DNA from: Mycolicibacterium rhodesiae
GTDB taxonomy: Bacteria; Actinomycetota; Actinomycetes; Mycobacteriales; Mycobacteriaceae
DNA: 64,000 bases
Assembly (NCBI RefSeq): GCF_002086695.1
Contig: NZ_MVIH01000003.1
Span: 1 to 64,000 of the forward strand
Direction: 5' to 3'
Position numbers and translations under genes: made by a program. Shown here piece after piece: positions 24,937 through 34,684 of this stretch (its first letter is position 1; each line of letters begins with the position of its first letter). The notes beneath the pieces are model-generated. The model ran no database searches. It was not told the DNA's origin and was given only the letters and a program-made list of their open reading frames with translations.

Positions 24937-26670
24937 ATGACCGACACCGGCCGCCTGTTGTTCAACCCGAACACTTACGACCCGCAACAGTTCGATCCCG
25001 AGACGCGGCGCCAGCTCACAGCGTTGATCGGGTGGTTCGAGGAGCGCGGCAAGACGCGCCTGCTCCAAGACGACCACGACGCGGTATGGGTGTCGGACTT
25101 CCTGGACTTCGTGGGGCAGGAGAGGATCTTCGCGACGTTCCTGACCCCGTCGGAATTCGGACTCGGGGATGACAACAAGCGGTGGGACACCTCCCGCAAC
25201 GCCGCGCTCAGCGAGATCCTCGGTTTCTACGGCCTGGCGTACTGGTACGCCGAACAGGTCACCATCCTCGGGTTGGGCCCAATCTGGCAGAGCGACAACA
25301 TCAAAGCGAAGGAACGGGCGGCCGCGCAGCTCGACGCCGGCGGGGTGATGGCCTTCGCGTTGTCCGAACGCGAGCACGGCGCCGACATCTACGACACCGA
25401 CATGGTCCTCACGCCGGCCGACGACGACGGCCTGGCCTTCCGTGCCAGCGGCGAGAAGTACTACATCGGCAACGGCAACGTGGCAGGCATGGTGTCGGTG
25501 TTCTCCCGCCGGGCGGACGTCGACGGCCCCGACGGCTATGTGTGGTTCGTCGCAGACAGCGCGCACCCGGCCTACGAGCTGATCGGTAACGTCGTGCGCG
25601 GCCAGATGTTCGTCAGTACGTTCGCGTTGCACGACTATCCGGTGCGTGAGGAAGACATCCTGTGCGTTGGGCCCGAAGCATTTTCGGTGGCGCTCAATAC
25701 CGTGAACGTCGGAAAGTTCAATCTGTGCACCGCGTCGATCGGAATGTGTGAGCACGCGTTCTACGAGACGATCACCCACGCCAACAACCGGATCCTGTAC
25801 GGCAACCCGGTCACCGACTTCCCGCACGTGCAGGCCGGGCTGGTCGAGGCTTACGCCCGGCTGGTCGCGATGAAGCTGTTCAGCGATCGCGCCATCGACT
25901 ACTTCCGCAGCGCCAGTCTCGAAGACCGTCGCTATCTGCTGTTCAACCCGGCGACCAAGGCGAAGGTGACGTCCGAGGGTGAGAAGGTGGTGGTCCAGCT
26001 GTGGGACATCATGGCCGCCAAGGGTTTTGAACGCGATACCTATTTCACTCAGGTCACTCGGCTGATCGGTGCGCTGCCGCGACTGGAAGGCACGGTGCAC
26101 GTCAACGTCGCCCAGATCCTCAAGTTCATGCCCAACTATCTGCTCAACCCGGCGGACTATCCCGAGATCGGCACCCGCGATGACGCGCGCGACGACACCT
26201 TCTTCTGGGCGCAGGGCCCGGCGCGCGGTGCCTCCAAGGTGCAGTTCGCCGACTGGGTTCCGGTGTTCGAGAGTGCCTCCGCCATACCGAACGTCGCCCG
26301 CTTCCTCGAGCAGGCGCGGGCGCTGCAGCAGTTGCTGCTCACCGCCGCGCCCGATGCCGAGCAACAGAAGGACCTCGACTTCATGCTCGTCATCGGTCAC
26401 CTGTTCACCCTGGTGGTGTACGGGCAGCTGATCTTGGAGCAGGCACAGTTGCGCGGCATCGACCCGGATCTGGTGGACCAGATCTTCGACGTGCAGGTGC
26501 GGGACTTCTCAGCCTACGCGGTGGCGCTGCACGGTAAGGCGAATTCGACCACGGCGCAACAGGAATGGGCTCTTGGTGCGGTGCGCAAGCCGGTCACCGA
26601 CGTTGACCGCTTCGACCGGGTGTGGGGGCAGGTCAAAGCGTACGACGGCGCATATTCGATGCGCCCATAG
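24937..26670 (+). CDS. Acyl-CoA dehydrogenase family protein
   Basis: The 577-aa product carries the acyl-CoA dehydrogenase fold. The middle domain has MAFALSEREHGADIYDTDM and GEKYYIGNGNVAGM, the FAD/substrate segment. The C-terminal helical domain runs from about residue 230, with an extra extension compared with the usual 380-400 residues. That makes it a long variant, as seen in mycobacterial FadE-type proteins. The physiological substrate is unknown. The ATG at 24937 follows GAAAGGG. It converges on the SDR gene. Confidence 0.82.
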   Translation: MTDTGRLLFNPNTYDPQQFDPETRRQLTALIGWFEERGKTRLLQDDHDAVWVSDFLDFVGQERIFATFLTPSEFGLGDDNKRWDTSRNAALSEILGFYGLAYWYAEQVTILGLGPIWQSDNIKAKERAAAQLDAGGVMAFALSEREHGADIYDTDMVLTPADDDGLAFRASGEKYYIGNGNVAGMVSVFSRRADVDGPDGYVWFVADSAHPAYELIGNVVRGQMFVSTFALHDYPVREEDILCVGPEAFSVALNTVNVGKFNLCTASIGMCEHAFYETITHANNRILYGNPVTDFPHVQAGLVEAYARLVAMKLFSDRAIDYFRSASLEDRRYLLFNPATKAKVTSEGEKVVVQLWDIMAAKGFERDTYFTQVTRLIGALPRLEGTVHVNVAQILKFMPNYLLNPADYPEIGTRDDARDDTFFWAQGPARGASKVQFADWVPVFESASAIPNVARFLEQARALQQLLLTAAPDAEQQKDLDFMLVIGHLFTLVVYGQLILEQAQLRGIDPDLVDQIFDVQVRDFSAYAVALHGKANSTTAQQEWALGAVRKPVTDVDRFDRVWGQVKAYDGAYSMRP

Positions 26671-26681
26671 CCGGCCGCGGT

Positions 26682-27536
26682 TCACGAGAAGCTCTTGAAC
26701 CGTTTGAACTTCCACAAATAGGGTGCCAACCGCCGGGCCGGTAACGAACCGGGCCAGTCGTCAGCGCGGAAGTAGGCGTCGGATCCGCCGTCGACGAATA
26801 GAACACTGCCACACAGGAAATCCGCGGCATCCGACAACATAAAGACCACCCAGTCCGCTAACTGGCCGGCGTCACCGAAGCCACCGATCGGCACCGGGAA
26901 CGAATGGATCGTCTTGGCCTCGGCCGGGGTGGACAGCTGCTTCTCCAGCAGCGGGGTCAGGATGGCACCCGGAGCGATGGCGTTGAGCCGGATTCCGGCA
27001 CCGGCCCAGTCGCGGGTCACCGCATTGCGGCGAACCCAGCGGCTCACTGCGATCTTCGACGCGCCGTAAGCCATCGACGCTGCGGCACGGCCGAAGATGC
27101 GTAGGATCCGCACGGCCTTCTCGCCGTCACCGTCCAGCATGGCCCGGATGGCACGGCCGGGTATCGCTGGAATCGTGGTGGTCGAATTGCTGGAAAATAC
27201 TACGACTTTGGCGCGCTCGGCGGCCGCCAGCGCCGGCCGCCACGCCTGCAGCAATTCGATCACGCCGAAGAAGTTGACCTGGATGATCCGGGACGGCTGG
27301 TCCTTGCCGGGGGTTGGGCCGAGCCCGGCCGCCAGCACCGCACCGTCGAGACGTCCGCCACAAGTGCTGAGCACGGCGTCGACGGCCGTACGGCGACCGG
27401 CCGGAGTGGACAGATCGGCCACCACGTCGGCGGCCTGGATGTCCACCCCGATCACGGTGTGCCCGTCGGCCCGCAGCCGCTCAGCGACCGCCCGACCCAT
27501 GCCCGAAGCAGAACCGGTGACGACGTAGGTACCCAT
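26682..27536 (-). CDS. Short-chain dehydrogenase/reductase
   Basis: The 284-aa product has the classical SDR cofactor motif TGSASGMGRA at the N-terminus, the catalytic Y-G-A-S-K motif, and the C-terminal CGSVLFVDGGSDAYF typical of family members. The active-site serine segment is FSSNST. An insertion between the Ser and Tyr motifs (RAIRAMLDGDGEKAVRILRIFG) resembles 3-alpha-hydroxysteroid-type SDRs. The substrate is unproven. The ATG at 27536 gives a complete Rossmann start. Confidence 0.85.
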   Translation of the reverse strand: MGTYVVTGSASGMGRAVAERLRADGHTVIGVDIQAADVVADLSTPAGRRTAVDAVLSTCGGRLDGAVLAAGLGPTPGKDQPSRIIQVNFFGVIELLQAWRPALAAAERAKVVVFSSNSTTTIPAIPGRAIRAMLDGDGEKAVRILRIFGRAAASMAYGASKIAVSRWVRRNAVTRDWAGAGIRLNAIAPGAILTPLLEKQLSTPAEAKTIHSFPVPIGGFGDAGQLADWVVFMLSDAADFLCGSVLFVDGGSDAYFRADDWPGSLPARRLAPYLWKFKRFKSFS

Positions 27537-27566
27537 CGGAGTGAGTATGGCCCACCGGTGCCGTGG

Positions 27567-29222
27567 TCAGGCCACCAACACCGAGGGCTCGTTTTGTGTC
27601 GCGACCGTCGGCGGATCCTGCGGATAGCCCTGCGCGAAGATGTCCACCCCGGTCATCCAGGCCACCAGTTCGGCAAGCGCGCTGGTGGCTGCGACCGACA
27701 CATTCCCGAGAACCTGCACCACCGCCTTGGCCACCGCCGCCAGCTGGCTGATCAGGAACGTGTTCTGATCGACGATGCCCTGCAGCGTGGCGGTGAGGCT
27801 GGTGATGCCGCCGTCCAGGAAGTACGGGATGCTGGCGAAGATCGTCCGCACGCTCAGCGCGACATTGGTTTGGATGTCCGGCCAGCCGTTGCGCGCAATC
27901 GCGTCCTTGAGCGCCTGCTGAAGATCGTTCGGGGTGACTGAACTGGAACCCAGCGTGGTCAACGACACCCCGTTGGATCCCGGTGGCGGGGGAGCGCCGA
28001 ACAGGTCCAGGACGGTGGGCGTGACGTCGACGATCGAGTACGCCAGGTTCATCTGACCGGCGTCGAAGCCGGCGCCGTTGGCGATGACCCATGTCGAGGT
28101 CTCGTCGGGGGACTGGAAACCGTGTCCGAAGCCCAGTTGCGGCTGATGACCATGATCGGTGACGACGATGACGGTCCAGTTCTCACCAGAGGTGTTGACC
28201 GCGTCCATGATTGCGCCGAGGTTCTCGTCGGTGCGATGGATGGCATCGGCGTATTGCTGTGAGCCACCGCCGAATTGGTGCCCGGCCTCGTCGACCTGCA
28301 CCAGGTAGGAGAACAAGAAGTTCGGGGGCTCGCCGCTCTGAATCGCCGCGACGGTCTGGGCGGTGACCTCGGCATCGGTCAGTGACCAGTTGGAGTCACC
28401 CGGTACCTGCGGGACCAGTACGGGGGTGTCGACCGGGTAGAGGCCCGCCTTGGCGATGTCGGTGATCACGCTCCAGTCCGCGATCGCCATGGTGTCGATG
28501 TCGGAGTTGTAGGCCTCGAGTTGGTTGAACACGGTCGGCCACTTCATGTAGGTGTCGGCGGTGAAGAGGTTGTTGATGACGCCGGTCTGGTTGTCCCACG
28601 CTCCAGTGAGGATCGCGGTCCACGACGGGTTCGAGATCGTGGTGTGGCCGACGATCGATGCAATGCCGGTGGTGCTGGCGTTCATCAGACTCACGAAGTT
28701 CACGTTCACGTCGGGCTGGGCGAGGATTCGCCGCATGTTCGTGCCGTCGACGCCGATCACCAGGACGTGAGTGTTGGTCGGGTCGGCCGCGTTGTTGGTG
28801 ACGACCACGGCCGACGCACTGATGTTGCGGTCCCGGTAGGAGTAGGCGGTGCTCTTGGCCCCGACGGGCGGAGCCGGCAGCGGCGGCAGGGGCAGCGCCG
28901 GAAGCTTCGGAAGTGACAGCGCTCCAGCAACTTTCAGTGGCGCAATGCTTGCAGTGGTCCGCTTCGCGGTGGGGCCTGCCACCGACGCCTCAGGTGCCTG
29001 CGCCCGTCGCGGACCGGTGACCGTACTGCCTGCCTTCGTCACCGGCTTACGCGAGCGGGCAGTCGACGCCGACGATGTCGACGCAGAGGAACCGCGCGAT
29101 GCGCTCTGCGAATCAGGTGAACCGGTGTCGGCGGAGGCCACCGCGGTCGCGACCGCAGAGCCGGCCCCGGCGACCACGCCGGCCACTGCAACTCCCAGAC
29201 ACACCTGCTTGATCGTCGTCAT
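27567..29222 (-). CDS. Secreted type I phosphodiesterase/alkaline phosphatase-superfamily protein
   Basis: The 551-aa product has a signal peptide (MTTIKQVCLGVAVAGVVAGAG, cleavage near ASADT). A 90-residue Ser/Ala/Thr-rich linker and a Pro/Leu stretch precede the catalytic domain from about residue 150. Metal-site motifs are HVLVIGVDGTN, the nucleophile region SNPSWTAILTGAWDNQTGV, and VVTDHGHQPQ followed by GFGHGF. Enzymes of this superfamily hydrolyse phosphodiesters or phosphomonoesters with two metal ions. The protein is exported and perhaps envelope-associated; substrate is unknown. Confidence 0.82.
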   Translation of the reverse strand: MTTIKQVCLGVAVAGVVAGAGSAVATAVASADTGSPDSQSASRGSSASTSSASTARSRKPVTKAGSTVTGPRRAQAPEASVAGPTAKRTTASIAPLKVAGALSLPKLPALPLPPLPAPPVGAKSTAYSYRDRNISASAVVVTNNAADPTNTHVLVIGVDGTNMRRILAQPDVNVNFVSLMNASTTGIASIVGHTTISNPSWTAILTGAWDNQTGVINNLFTADTYMKWPTVFNQLEAYNSDIDTMAIADWSVITDIAKAGLYPVDTPVLVPQVPGDSNWSLTDAEVTAQTVAAIQSGEPPNFLFSYLVQVDEAGHQFGGGSQQYADAIHRTDENLGAIMDAVNTSGENWTVIVVTDHGHQPQLGFGHGFQSPDETSTWVIANGAGFDAGQMNLAYSIVDVTPTVLDLFGAPPPPGSNGVSLTTLGSSSVTPNDLQQALKDAIARNGWPDIQTNVALSVRTIFASIPYFLDGGITSLTATLQGIVDQNTFLISQLAAVAKAVVQVLGNVSVAATSALAELVAWMTGVDIFAQGYPQDPPTVATQNEPSVLVA

Positions 29223-29326
29223 GCTTCCCCGATCTCTCGCCCACAGTTATTGCACAGCTGTCGCACAGACTAGATCTGCGACGCAACCGCGCATGGCGTT
29301 TCGGTGACGCCGTTACGATCTGTCCG

Positions 29327-30367
29327 GTGGACGTCGACGTCATGACCACTGCGCTGCCGCTGGGAGAAATCGGCAGCCTCGCCCAGCGCACGCAGGCTGC
29401 CGGCTTCTCCGGCATGCTCTTCACCGAGACCGGCCGGACCCCGTATCTCAACGCCGCGGTGGCATCGCAGGCTGCGCCGGGACTTGCGCTCTCGACCGGT
29501 GTCGCGGTGGCGTTTCCGCGCAGCCCGTTCATCACGGCCGCGACCGCGTGGGAGCTGCAGGAGGGCAGTGGCGGACGCTTCCGGTTGGGACTGGGCACCC
29601 AGGTGCGCACTCATGTCGTGCGGCGCTACGGCACCCAGTTCGAACGTCCGGGCCCGCGACTGCGCGACTATGTGCTGGCCGTCAAAGCGTGCTTTGCCGC
29701 CTTCCGCACGGGCACTCTCGACCACCACGGCGAGTTCTACAACCTGGACTTCATCACCCCGCAATGGAGCGCCGGACCCATCGACGAACCGGACCCGAAG
29801 GTCGACATCGCCGCCGTGAACCCCTGGATGCTTCGGATGGCCGGTGAGGTGGCCGACGGTGTGCACGTCCACCCGATCGGAGAGCCCGGGTACATCGCCC
29901 GCCATGTGGTGCCCAAAGTCGCTGAGGGAGCGGCGAAAGCGGGGCGCTCCCCGTCCGACGTCGCGCTGATCGTGCCGGTGATGACCATCGTCGGCGACAC
30001 CGAGGAGGACCGCGCGGCCGAGCGGGAACGGGTCCGGTTCTCGATGAGTTTCTACGGCAGCACCCCCAATTACGCGTTCATCTGGGACGAGGCCGGATTC
30101 GAGGGCACCACTGCCCGCATCCGCGAGAAGCAGAAGGCCGGCGACCTCAACGGGATGGCGGCTCAGATCACCGACGACCACATCGCCACGTTCGCCACCG
30201 AGTCGACATGGGACGGACTGGCCGGTGCGCTGGCCGAGAGATACGGCGACACTGCGACCCGCATCGTCCTCTACAACGCGTTGGGTGATCCAGAGCGTTT
30301 CGAGCGGTACGGCGAGGTGGCGCGACAACTGGCGCAACGCAGCGCGCCAGGTCGTCCGGCGCGGTAA
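29327..30367 (+). CDS. LLM-class F420-dependent oxidoreductase (TIGR03617-like)
   Basis: The 346-aa luciferase-like protein has LAQRTQAAGFSGMLFTETGRTPYL, an unusually early substrate strand, then ALSTGVAVAFPRSP, GRFRLGLGTQVRTHVVRRYG and VDIAAVNPWMLRMAGEVADGVHVHP. This set matches a mycobacterial-type LLM subfamily rather than the 23284 gene. The start is GTG at 29327. It is divergent from the phosphodiesterase and followed at 29 bp by a GAP-family gene. The substrate is unknown. Confidence 0.83.
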   Translation: MDVDVMTTALPLGEIGSLAQRTQAAGFSGMLFTETGRTPYLNAAVASQAAPGLALSTGVAVAFPRSPFITAATAWELQEGSGGRFRLGLGTQVRTHVVRRYGTQFERPGPRLRDYVLAVKACFAAFRTGTLDHHGEFYNLDFITPQWSAGPIDEPDPKVDIAAVNPWMLRMAGEVADGVHVHPIGEPGYIARHVVPKVAEGAAKAGRSPSDVALIVPVMTIVGDTEEDRAAERERVRFSMSFYGSTPNYAFIWDEAGFEGTTARIREKQKAGDLNGMAAQITDDHIATFATESTWDGLAGALAERYGDTATRIVLYNALGDPERFERYGEVARQLAQRSAPGRPAR

Positions 30368-30396
30368 CCTGCCGCCATGCCGGCGTGGATGTGCCC

Positions 30397-31146
30397 ATGA
30401 GCACGCATCTCGCGGTCATTGCGACGCTTGCGCTCGCGCTGTTGTTCAGCCCCGAGACACTGGTCCTCGGACTGGTGGTCGCCAGCGACAAGAAGGTTCC
30501 CCGACAGGCGACCCTGGCGTTCTCCGGAGGTGCCGTCGCGGGCATCGCCTTCTCCACCGGGATCGGTGTCGGTATCGCCGCGCTGACCGGGACGCCCGCG
30601 TCTGAAGGTGACCACACCTCGTGGCCGGGCTTCATCGTCCGGATCCTGATCGCGGCGGCGCTGTTGGCGATCGGTATCCGCCGGGCGACCGGCGCGCTCC
30701 GACACAAGCCGATCACCGACGTGTCCAAGCCGCAGCACCAGCCGGGCCGGTTACGGGCCAGGCTCACCAAGCGCCTCCCCGGCCTGGATCCGAAGGCGGA
30801 TCTGCCTGCCCACCAACGGATCACCCGCGCGGCGATGGCCGGCTTCGCAGTCTGCGGTCTGCACCCCAAAGTCTTTCCGATCGCGATCGCCGCTGGCCAC
30901 CAGATCCTGCAGATCAGCGACCGTCCCGAACGGGCGCTCGGTGCTGTGGTATTCGCGGTGATCGCGCTCATCCCCGCGCTGACGCCGACGGTCATCGAGT
31001 TGGTCCGGCCGGGTGCCGCCGATCGGATCAAGGAGGGATACGAGCGCATCATGAAGGTGCATGGCCGCTGGATCGTCGCGGTGCTGCTTTTGGCCGCGGC
31101 AGCGTTCGTCGCTCACGGCGCCTTCGAGCACATGCCGAGGCGCTGA
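30397..31146 (+). CDS. GAP-family multipass membrane protein
   Basis: The 249-aa membrane protein has about six hydrophobic segments, the family start pattern (IATLALALLFSPETLVLGLVVAS) and the conserved central HPKVFPIAIAAG. GAP (Sap) proteins in mycobacteria take part in glycopeptidolipid or other lipid export. The ATG at 30397 is preferred over an in-frame GTG at 30385. The stop is one base before the MFS start, so the two form a unit. A paralogous GAP protein lies at 55031. Confidence 0.78.
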   Translation: MSTHLAVIATLALALLFSPETLVLGLVVASDKKVPRQATLAFSGGAVAGIAFSTGIGVGIAALTGTPASEGDHTSWPGFIVRILIAAALLAIGIRRATGALRHKPITDVSKPQHQPGRLRARLTKRLPGLDPKADLPAHQRITRAAMAGFAVCGLHPKVFPIAIAAGHQILQISDRPERALGAVVFAVIALIPALTPTVIELVRPGAADRIKEGYERIMKVHGRWIVAVLLLAAAAFVAHGAFEHMPRR

Positions 31147-31147
31147 T

Positions 31148-32386
31148 GTGAAGCTAGGGGCAGGCGAGACCGATTCGGCGCGCCTCGGCGGACTGCTCAG
31201 CGGCGTCCTGCTGACCCAGATCGCGAACAGTGCAGTGCATTTGGCGCAACCGCTGCTCGTCGCTGATCTGTCCGGGTCACTGGGCAGCGCGGCGTTCTTC
31301 TCGGCATTCGGCACCGCCTTGCACATGGTGGGTACCTACCTCGGCGGCTGGCCGACCGAGCGGTTCGGGGCTCGCCGGGTACTGGTCGCCACTACGCTCC
31401 TGCGAGGCGTGGTCCTGGCCGGCATACCCGCTGCGATGGCGTTCGGCTTCGTGAACCTGACGTGGGTGATGCTGTGTTACAGCGCCGAAGCGCTGATACG
31501 CGGATACGTCGACACCTCCGTGCACACGATTCCCCTCGAACTTGCCGGGCACCGGCCGCAACTGCTGGACAGGATCAACTCCCGTTATGAGTTGGCCTTC
31601 GAAGTCGGTGCTGTCGTAGGACCACTCATGCTCAGCGGGCTGATGGTGTGGTCGGCGGAGATCGTGTCCCACATTGTCATCCCGGTCGGCTTCGCTGTGT
31701 CGGCGGCGTGCTATCTGCTGATTCCCGAACGACCGGCCATCCCCGTCGACGACCGCAACCACACCCACGGCGGGGCATGGGCTGGGGTGAAGTACATCCT
31801 CAAGAATCGGTACCTGCTGATGGTGGTCGTCGGTTTGATGCTGTTCCACCTCTACGAGTTACGCAAAGACCTGAGTGCATTCTTCGCCAAAGGCCTGCTG
31901 CACCAACCGCATATGGCCGGTCACGTCGGATCAGCCTTCGCGCTCGGCGGGGTGGCGGGTGCACTGCTGTATGCGGTCACTCAGCGCCGCGGCTCCGGAC
32001 GCGGGTGGATGTTCGCGGGAGTGGGCGGGACGTTGTTGCTGGCGGTGGGCTGGATGCCGGTGAACCTGTGGATCATGGTGGTGGCGGTGTTCCTGTTCGG
32101 CGTCACCAACGTCTGCGCCCGATTGGTCCTGACGCGCTGGCGCCAAGAGCTGACCCCGCTGGAGCACGCGGGCGGTGTCACCGCCGCCTCGGAGTTCGGC
32201 CGGACGGCGGCCTCGGTGGGGGTGGACAGCCTGGTCGGCGGTGCGTTCACCGCGGGATCCACCGCTTACGGGTCGTTCGGGATCGTGGGCGCCGCGCTGG
32301 GAATCTTCGCCCTCGCCCAACTGGCGCTGGCGCGGGCGCTGAAACGCCTGCCCGGCAACGAAATACCGGCGACCAGTGACAACTAG
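31148..32386 (+). CDS. Major facilitator superfamily transporter
   Basis: The 412-aa product has about 12 TM segments and an MFS motif A-like loop (LGGWPTERFGARRVLVATT) after TM2. The start is GTG at 31148, immediately after the GAP stop. This pairing suggests the two act on the same exported compound. The substrate class is not readable. The last 4 bp overlap the opposite-strand hydrolase gene. Confidence 0.83.
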   Translation: MKLGAGETDSARLGGLLSGVLLTQIANSAVHLAQPLLVADLSGSLGSAAFFSAFGTALHMVGTYLGGWPTERFGARRVLVATTLLRGVVLAGIPAAMAFGFVNLTWVMLCYSAEALIRGYVDTSVHTIPLELAGHRPQLLDRINSRYELAFEVGAVVGPLMLSGLMVWSAEIVSHIVIPVGFAVSAACYLLIPERPAIPVDDRNHTHGGAWAGVKYILKNRYLLMVVVGLMLFHLYELRKDLSAFFAKGLLHQPHMAGHVGSAFALGGVAGALLYAVTQRRGSGRGWMFAGVGGTLLLAVGWMPVNLWIMVVAVFLFGVTNVCARLVLTRWRQELTPLEHAGGVTAASEFGRTAASVGVDSLVGGAFTAGSTAYGSFGIVGAALGIFALAQLALARALKRLPGNEIPATSDN

Positions 32387-34497
32387 GCTGCGTCGACCGT
32401 GATGGTCGATGGGTCGACGGTCGGCAGCGACAGTTCCACGTTCGAGACGGTGACCGAGCCCAGCGCCCCGACCGCACGGTAGGAGGCCGACGACCCGAAC
32501 ACCTGCAGGGTGACCTTCTGACCGGGTCTGAGTGTCTGGGCCACCATCTCCAGGTCGACGTCGGCGACGCGCTCGGTTCCGTCCAGGGTCACCTTGATCG
32601 GGGTGACCTGGTTGCCCAGCACCTGACCGGTGGAGTTGTCGACGAGTTGAGCGTAGAGGTGATCGCCCGAGCCGGTGCCCGAGTAGGTGAAGCTCAGGTG
32701 CGGTGCGCCGACGACATAGGTCGTCGAGGTGACCGCCGGTGTCGTGTAGTTCAGCGCGTCGATGGCCCGCGATGATCCGATCGGCACCACTCCGAACAGC
32801 CCACCGGCTCCCAGGAATGGCACAAGGGGCAGGGTCCGAGTCGTGGTGCTGGACACCACCACTGGGTCGCTCGGCGTCAGATCGTAGGATGCCGACGAAA
32901 GGTGTTGGCCCCGTTGGTCCACCCACTCGAACTGGGGGCCGGTCTGCACCGTCGCATCTTGTTTGACGTAGTGATCGAGCCACTCGAGGGTGCGCTGTTG
33001 GACCAGTACACCGCCGGTGTTGAACAGGTCGTTGGTGCACAGACCGTGGCCGCCGCAGAACCAGATCACCTTGGTGTCAACGTTGTTGCCGATCAGCGCC
33101 AGTGCGTTGGCGTTGGCCTCCTGCAAGGTGAACAGGGTGTCGACGGTGCCTTCGATCAACAGTGTGGGTGCGGTGATCTGGCTGAGGAGGTCTGTCGGGA
33201 GGCCGGGTCCGCGCTCCTCCAGCAGCGCCACGTCTGCCGGTGTCAGGTGTCCGGTCAGATCGCCGTAGATGGTGGCCGGAATGATCTTGGGATTGGTGCG
33301 GGCCAGGGTGAGGACCAGCACGGTCGACAGCAGCGTTCCCCAGCCGCTCTTGAATGACCCAGCCTTGTAGAGCGAGCTGGTCAGGCTGTTCCAGGCGATC
33401 GTCGGAACGATCGCGTCGACTCGGTGATCGGTTGCCGCCGTGACCAATTGGATGCCGCCCCCGTAGGACGCGCCGACCATGCCCATCCGCGGGTCGAGCT
33501 CGGACGGTTGGCCGTCGAGCTTGACCTCCGGTTGGGTGGCGACCCAACTGATGATCGCCGAGACGTCGCGGGCCTCGTAGTCGGGTGAGTCGATCTGCAG
33601 CTGGCCGCCCGAACTGTATTCGCCGCGCGGGTCCCATGTCACGACGTTGTAGCCGGCCTTGCGCAGGGCGAGGATGCTCGGCATGCCCAGGGCGTTGGTG
33701 AGGACGCCGTCGACGACGCTGCCGTCGATGCTTGTCTGGCCGGGCATGCCCAGTCCGGGTCCGTAGAAGATCGTCGGCGCCTGGGTACCTTCCTGCAGCC
33801 CGGACGCCGGCATGAAGTGGACGTAGATCTGGGTGCCGTCGAACGAGACCACCTTGACGTCGCGAGGTTGTGCGGCATTCGGCGATGCCCCCGGGTGCAC
33901 CGGATAGCCGAACAGGGGGTGGAGCACGTCGCCGAACACTGGGATCTGGTGGATGAACGCCACAATCGGGGTGAACAGGACCGGACCCAGGACCGGGATG
34001 TGTTGCAGGAATGCCAGCGGCGCGATCTGCGGGATGGCCACCACTGGCGTGGGGATGGCGGGCACATCGGCGGTGGGCGCCGCAGTGGTGGCGGCGACCG
34101 GGGTGCGTTGTGTCTGCGTGGTGGCCTGCGACTCCCGGCGGGATGCGGCGGCCAGCACCAGCGTCACCGGGGAGTCGACCGGTGCCGTCGGATCGTCGGT
34201 CACGGTGCGGGTGGCCGTGGCTGTGGCGGTGGCACGCGGCATCATCACGGACCGCACGGTCGCCCGCGACGCGGTCTTGGTTGCGGTCGTTGCGGAAACG
34301 GAGCTGACCGTCCTCGCGCTCTTCGCAACACCGCTGTGTTGCGCCGAGGACCGCGTCCCTGCCGAACTGGCCGACGACGAATCACCGGAGCCGGCCGGCG
34401 CGGCAGAGGCCTGGCCCGCTCCGGCAGCGATCGCGACCCCGATCCCCAGCGCTACCGCAAGCCCACCGATACGACCGACAAACGCCCCTGCACCCAT
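32383..34497 (-). CDS. Exported alpha/beta hydrolase (X-Pro dipeptidyl-peptidase/CocE-like fold)
   Basis: The 704-aa product has a signal sequence (MGAGAFVGRIGG, cleavage near ASAAP) and a long Ser/Ala/Thr-rich linker (about residues 35-150). A Pro/Ile/Leu segment follows (HIPVLGPVLFTPIVAFIHQI). The alpha/beta hydrolase domain from about residue 210 has the nucleophile elbow GASYGG and the downstream LLIEGTVDTLF and CGGHGLC. A C-terminal jelly-roll-like domain completes the CocE/PepX pattern. The ATG at 34497 is chosen; an in-frame TTG at 34575 would add 26 residues. It is probably an envelope peptidase or esterase. Confidence 0.78.
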   Translation of the reverse strand: MGAGAFVGRIGGLAVALGIGVAIAAGAGQASAAPAGSGDSSSASSAGTRSSAQHSGVAKSARTVSSVSATTATKTASRATVRSVMMPRATATATATRTVTDDPTAPVDSPVTLVLAAASRRESQATTQTQRTPVAATTAAPTADVPAIPTPVVAIPQIAPLAFLQHIPVLGPVLFTPIVAFIHQIPVFGDVLHPLFGYPVHPGASPNAAQPRDVKVVSFDGTQIYVHFMPASGLQEGTQAPTIFYGPGLGMPGQTSIDGSVVDGVLTNALGMPSILALRKAGYNVVTWDPRGEYSSGGQLQIDSPDYEARDVSAIISWVATQPEVKLDGQPSELDPRMGMVGASYGGGIQLVTAATDHRVDAIVPTIAWNSLTSSLYKAGSFKSGWGTLLSTVLVLTLARTNPKIIPATIYGDLTGHLTPADVALLEERGPGLPTDLLSQITAPTLLIEGTVDTLFTLQEANANALALIGNNVDTKVIWFCGGHGLCTNDLFNTGGVLVQQRTLEWLDHYVKQDATVQTGPQFEWVDQRGQHLSSASYDLTPSDPVVVSSTTTRTLPLVPFLGAGGLFGVVPIGSSRAIDALNYTTPAVTSTTYVVGAPHLSFTYSGTGSGDHLYAQLVDNSTGQVLGNQVTPIKVTLDGTERVADVDLEMVAQTLRPGQKVTLQVFGSSASYRAVGALGSVTVSNVELSLPTVDPSTITVDAA

Positions 34498-34684
34498 TCG
34501 TCTATAAGTAGCTTGGCGTGCCCCGGTGTGTCTGGCGGTTCGTCCAACCTGTGCCAAGTCTGACGTCGTCGTCAAAAGTGGTGGGCGAGAAGGAATGGCT
34601 CAGCACTGGCTGTCGGGGCCGTGATGGAGCAAGCTGACCATGGGTCATAAAAGCCTGCATCCAGGACTGCGGAGGGAACCAGTC

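Noticed and set aside
34498..34575. TTG start at 34575 for the exported hydrolase
   Set aside because: No Shine-Dalgarno precedes it and the added residues do not look like a better signal peptide than the one after the ATG at 34497; left as an alternative only.
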